IMG/VR virus record: IMGVR_UViG_3300015158_000018
Coordinates: 1 to 49,056 of that record
Source of the DNA: a virus
Strand: one strand, 5' to 3'
DNA: 49,056 nt
In this document: positions 48,652-49,056 of the stretch, in pieces
Position numbering within the stretch: position 1 is the first letter of the stretch
How the letters are laid out: every line of letters starts with the position of its first letter
The notes under the pieces: model-generated
Seen by the model: only the letters and a program-made list of their open reading frames with translations
Told to the model about the DNA's origin: nothing
Database searches by the model: none
Made by a program: the position numbers and the translations under genes

Positions 48652-49056
48652 GTGACCGACAAGATCTACCCTAAAGCGCGTGCGCAAGCTTGGACTGGTG
48701 CACTTGACCTACGCGCGGGTACGATGCGTGCACTCCTGTTGGACGGTAGCTACACGTACAATGACTCGCACGCGTTCCTTTCGGATGTATCCGCGGATTC
48801 GCGCGTAAAGGCATCGCAACCAATGACAGGAAGAGCGGTCAATCTTACGACCTCGAACTTCGACAGCGATGATCCAACGGTGCAGGCCGTCACGGGCGAC
48901 GACATTGAGCAAATCATTCTGTATGTGGACACAGGGATAGAGGCTACGTCGAGATTGATCTTCTACAAGGACACCGGGATCAGCACCGCGCCGTTCACGC
49001 CGGACGGTTCAGACATTCGTATCGTCGTTCATGCGTCGGGTTGGTTCAAACCTTGA
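48652..49056 (+). CDS. Small phage structural protein, paralogue B
   Basis: A 134-residue protein starting at GTG 48652. Its second half (FDSDDPTVQAVTGDDIEQIILY, then APFTPDGSDIRIVVHASGWF) is clearly homologous to that of the gene at 39601-40011, so the two are paralogues flanking the lysis and tail-tip genes. It probably is a fibre-associated or decoration protein. Its stop codon is the last three bases of the window, so the right prophage edge is not seen. Confidence 0.7.
   Translation: MTDKIYPKARAQAWTGALDLRAGTMRALLLDGSYTYNDSHAFLSDVSADSRVKASQPMTGRAVNLTTSNFDSDDPTVQAVTGDDIEQIILYVDTGIEATSRLIFYKDTGISTAPFTPDGSDIRIVVHASGWFKP

Overview
The window is about 49 kb of GC-rich DNA from an alphaproteobacterium, most likely of the order Hyphomicrobiales/Rhizobiales (Bradyrhizobium-like). 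This rests on the gene families: a DUF2924-linked serine recombinase cluster, DUF3489, DUF6362, DUF6441, a Spy/CpxP-like chaperone and GpA-type packaging genes in the order usual for rhizobial prophages. Nearly all of it (about 4.3-49.06 kb) is one siphovirus-type prophage with a lambda-like head. The window opens in the 3' end of a separate chromosomal defence cluster.

Layout. (1) 1-4277: end of a DUF1156 DNA methylase, a small protein with nuclease-like features that I cannot assign to a family, and a DUF499 P-loop ATPase. This resembles known methylase/ATPase anti-phage clusters. (2) 4310-6676, leftward: a ParB-like HTH protein, a serine recombinase (probable integrase), DUF2924 and a small protein, all in overlapping frames. 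(3) 6825-8762, rightward: ImmA-type metallopeptidase, XRE repressor and a sigma-70-like protein whose 3' end is a 63-bp minisatellite. (4) 8858-16620: replication and recombination genes (Sak4-like ATPase, DUF669-like ssDNA-binding candidate, Cas4/AddB-like nuclease, RecD/Dda-like helicase, Toprim-VirE primase-helicase). A strongly base-paired 66-nt leader precedes the Sak4 gene. (5) 16794-21343: a complete four-gene type II CBASS operon (CD-NTase, Cap2, Cap3, Cap4). (6) 21344-23522: RuvC, small phage proteins and DUF6362, flanked by two repeat-rich noncoding regions. (7) 23523-26393: Spy-like chaperone (leftward), ParB-methyltransferase, DUF3489 (leftward), lytic transglycosylase. (8) 26471-33831: terminase, gpW, portal, protease/scaffold, decoration protein, capsid. 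(9) 34293-39588: connector, tail tube, chaperones, tape measure. (10) 39601-41967: a small structural protein, then endolysin and holin-type lysis genes. (11) 41964-49056: tail-tip and fibre genes.

How it works together. ImmA/XRE and the recombinase cluster would control lysogeny. The replication block would support recombination-dependent copying. The GpA terminase and lambda-type head genes package DNA. The CBASS operon sits between the primase gene and ruvC, so the prophage probably carries it to protect the lysogen from other phages. Four single leftward genes interrupt the rightward late region and look like independently expressed lysogenic (moron) genes.

Limits: all homology calls come from reading motifs, with no database search. 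The right attachment site is not visible, and base composition was not computed.
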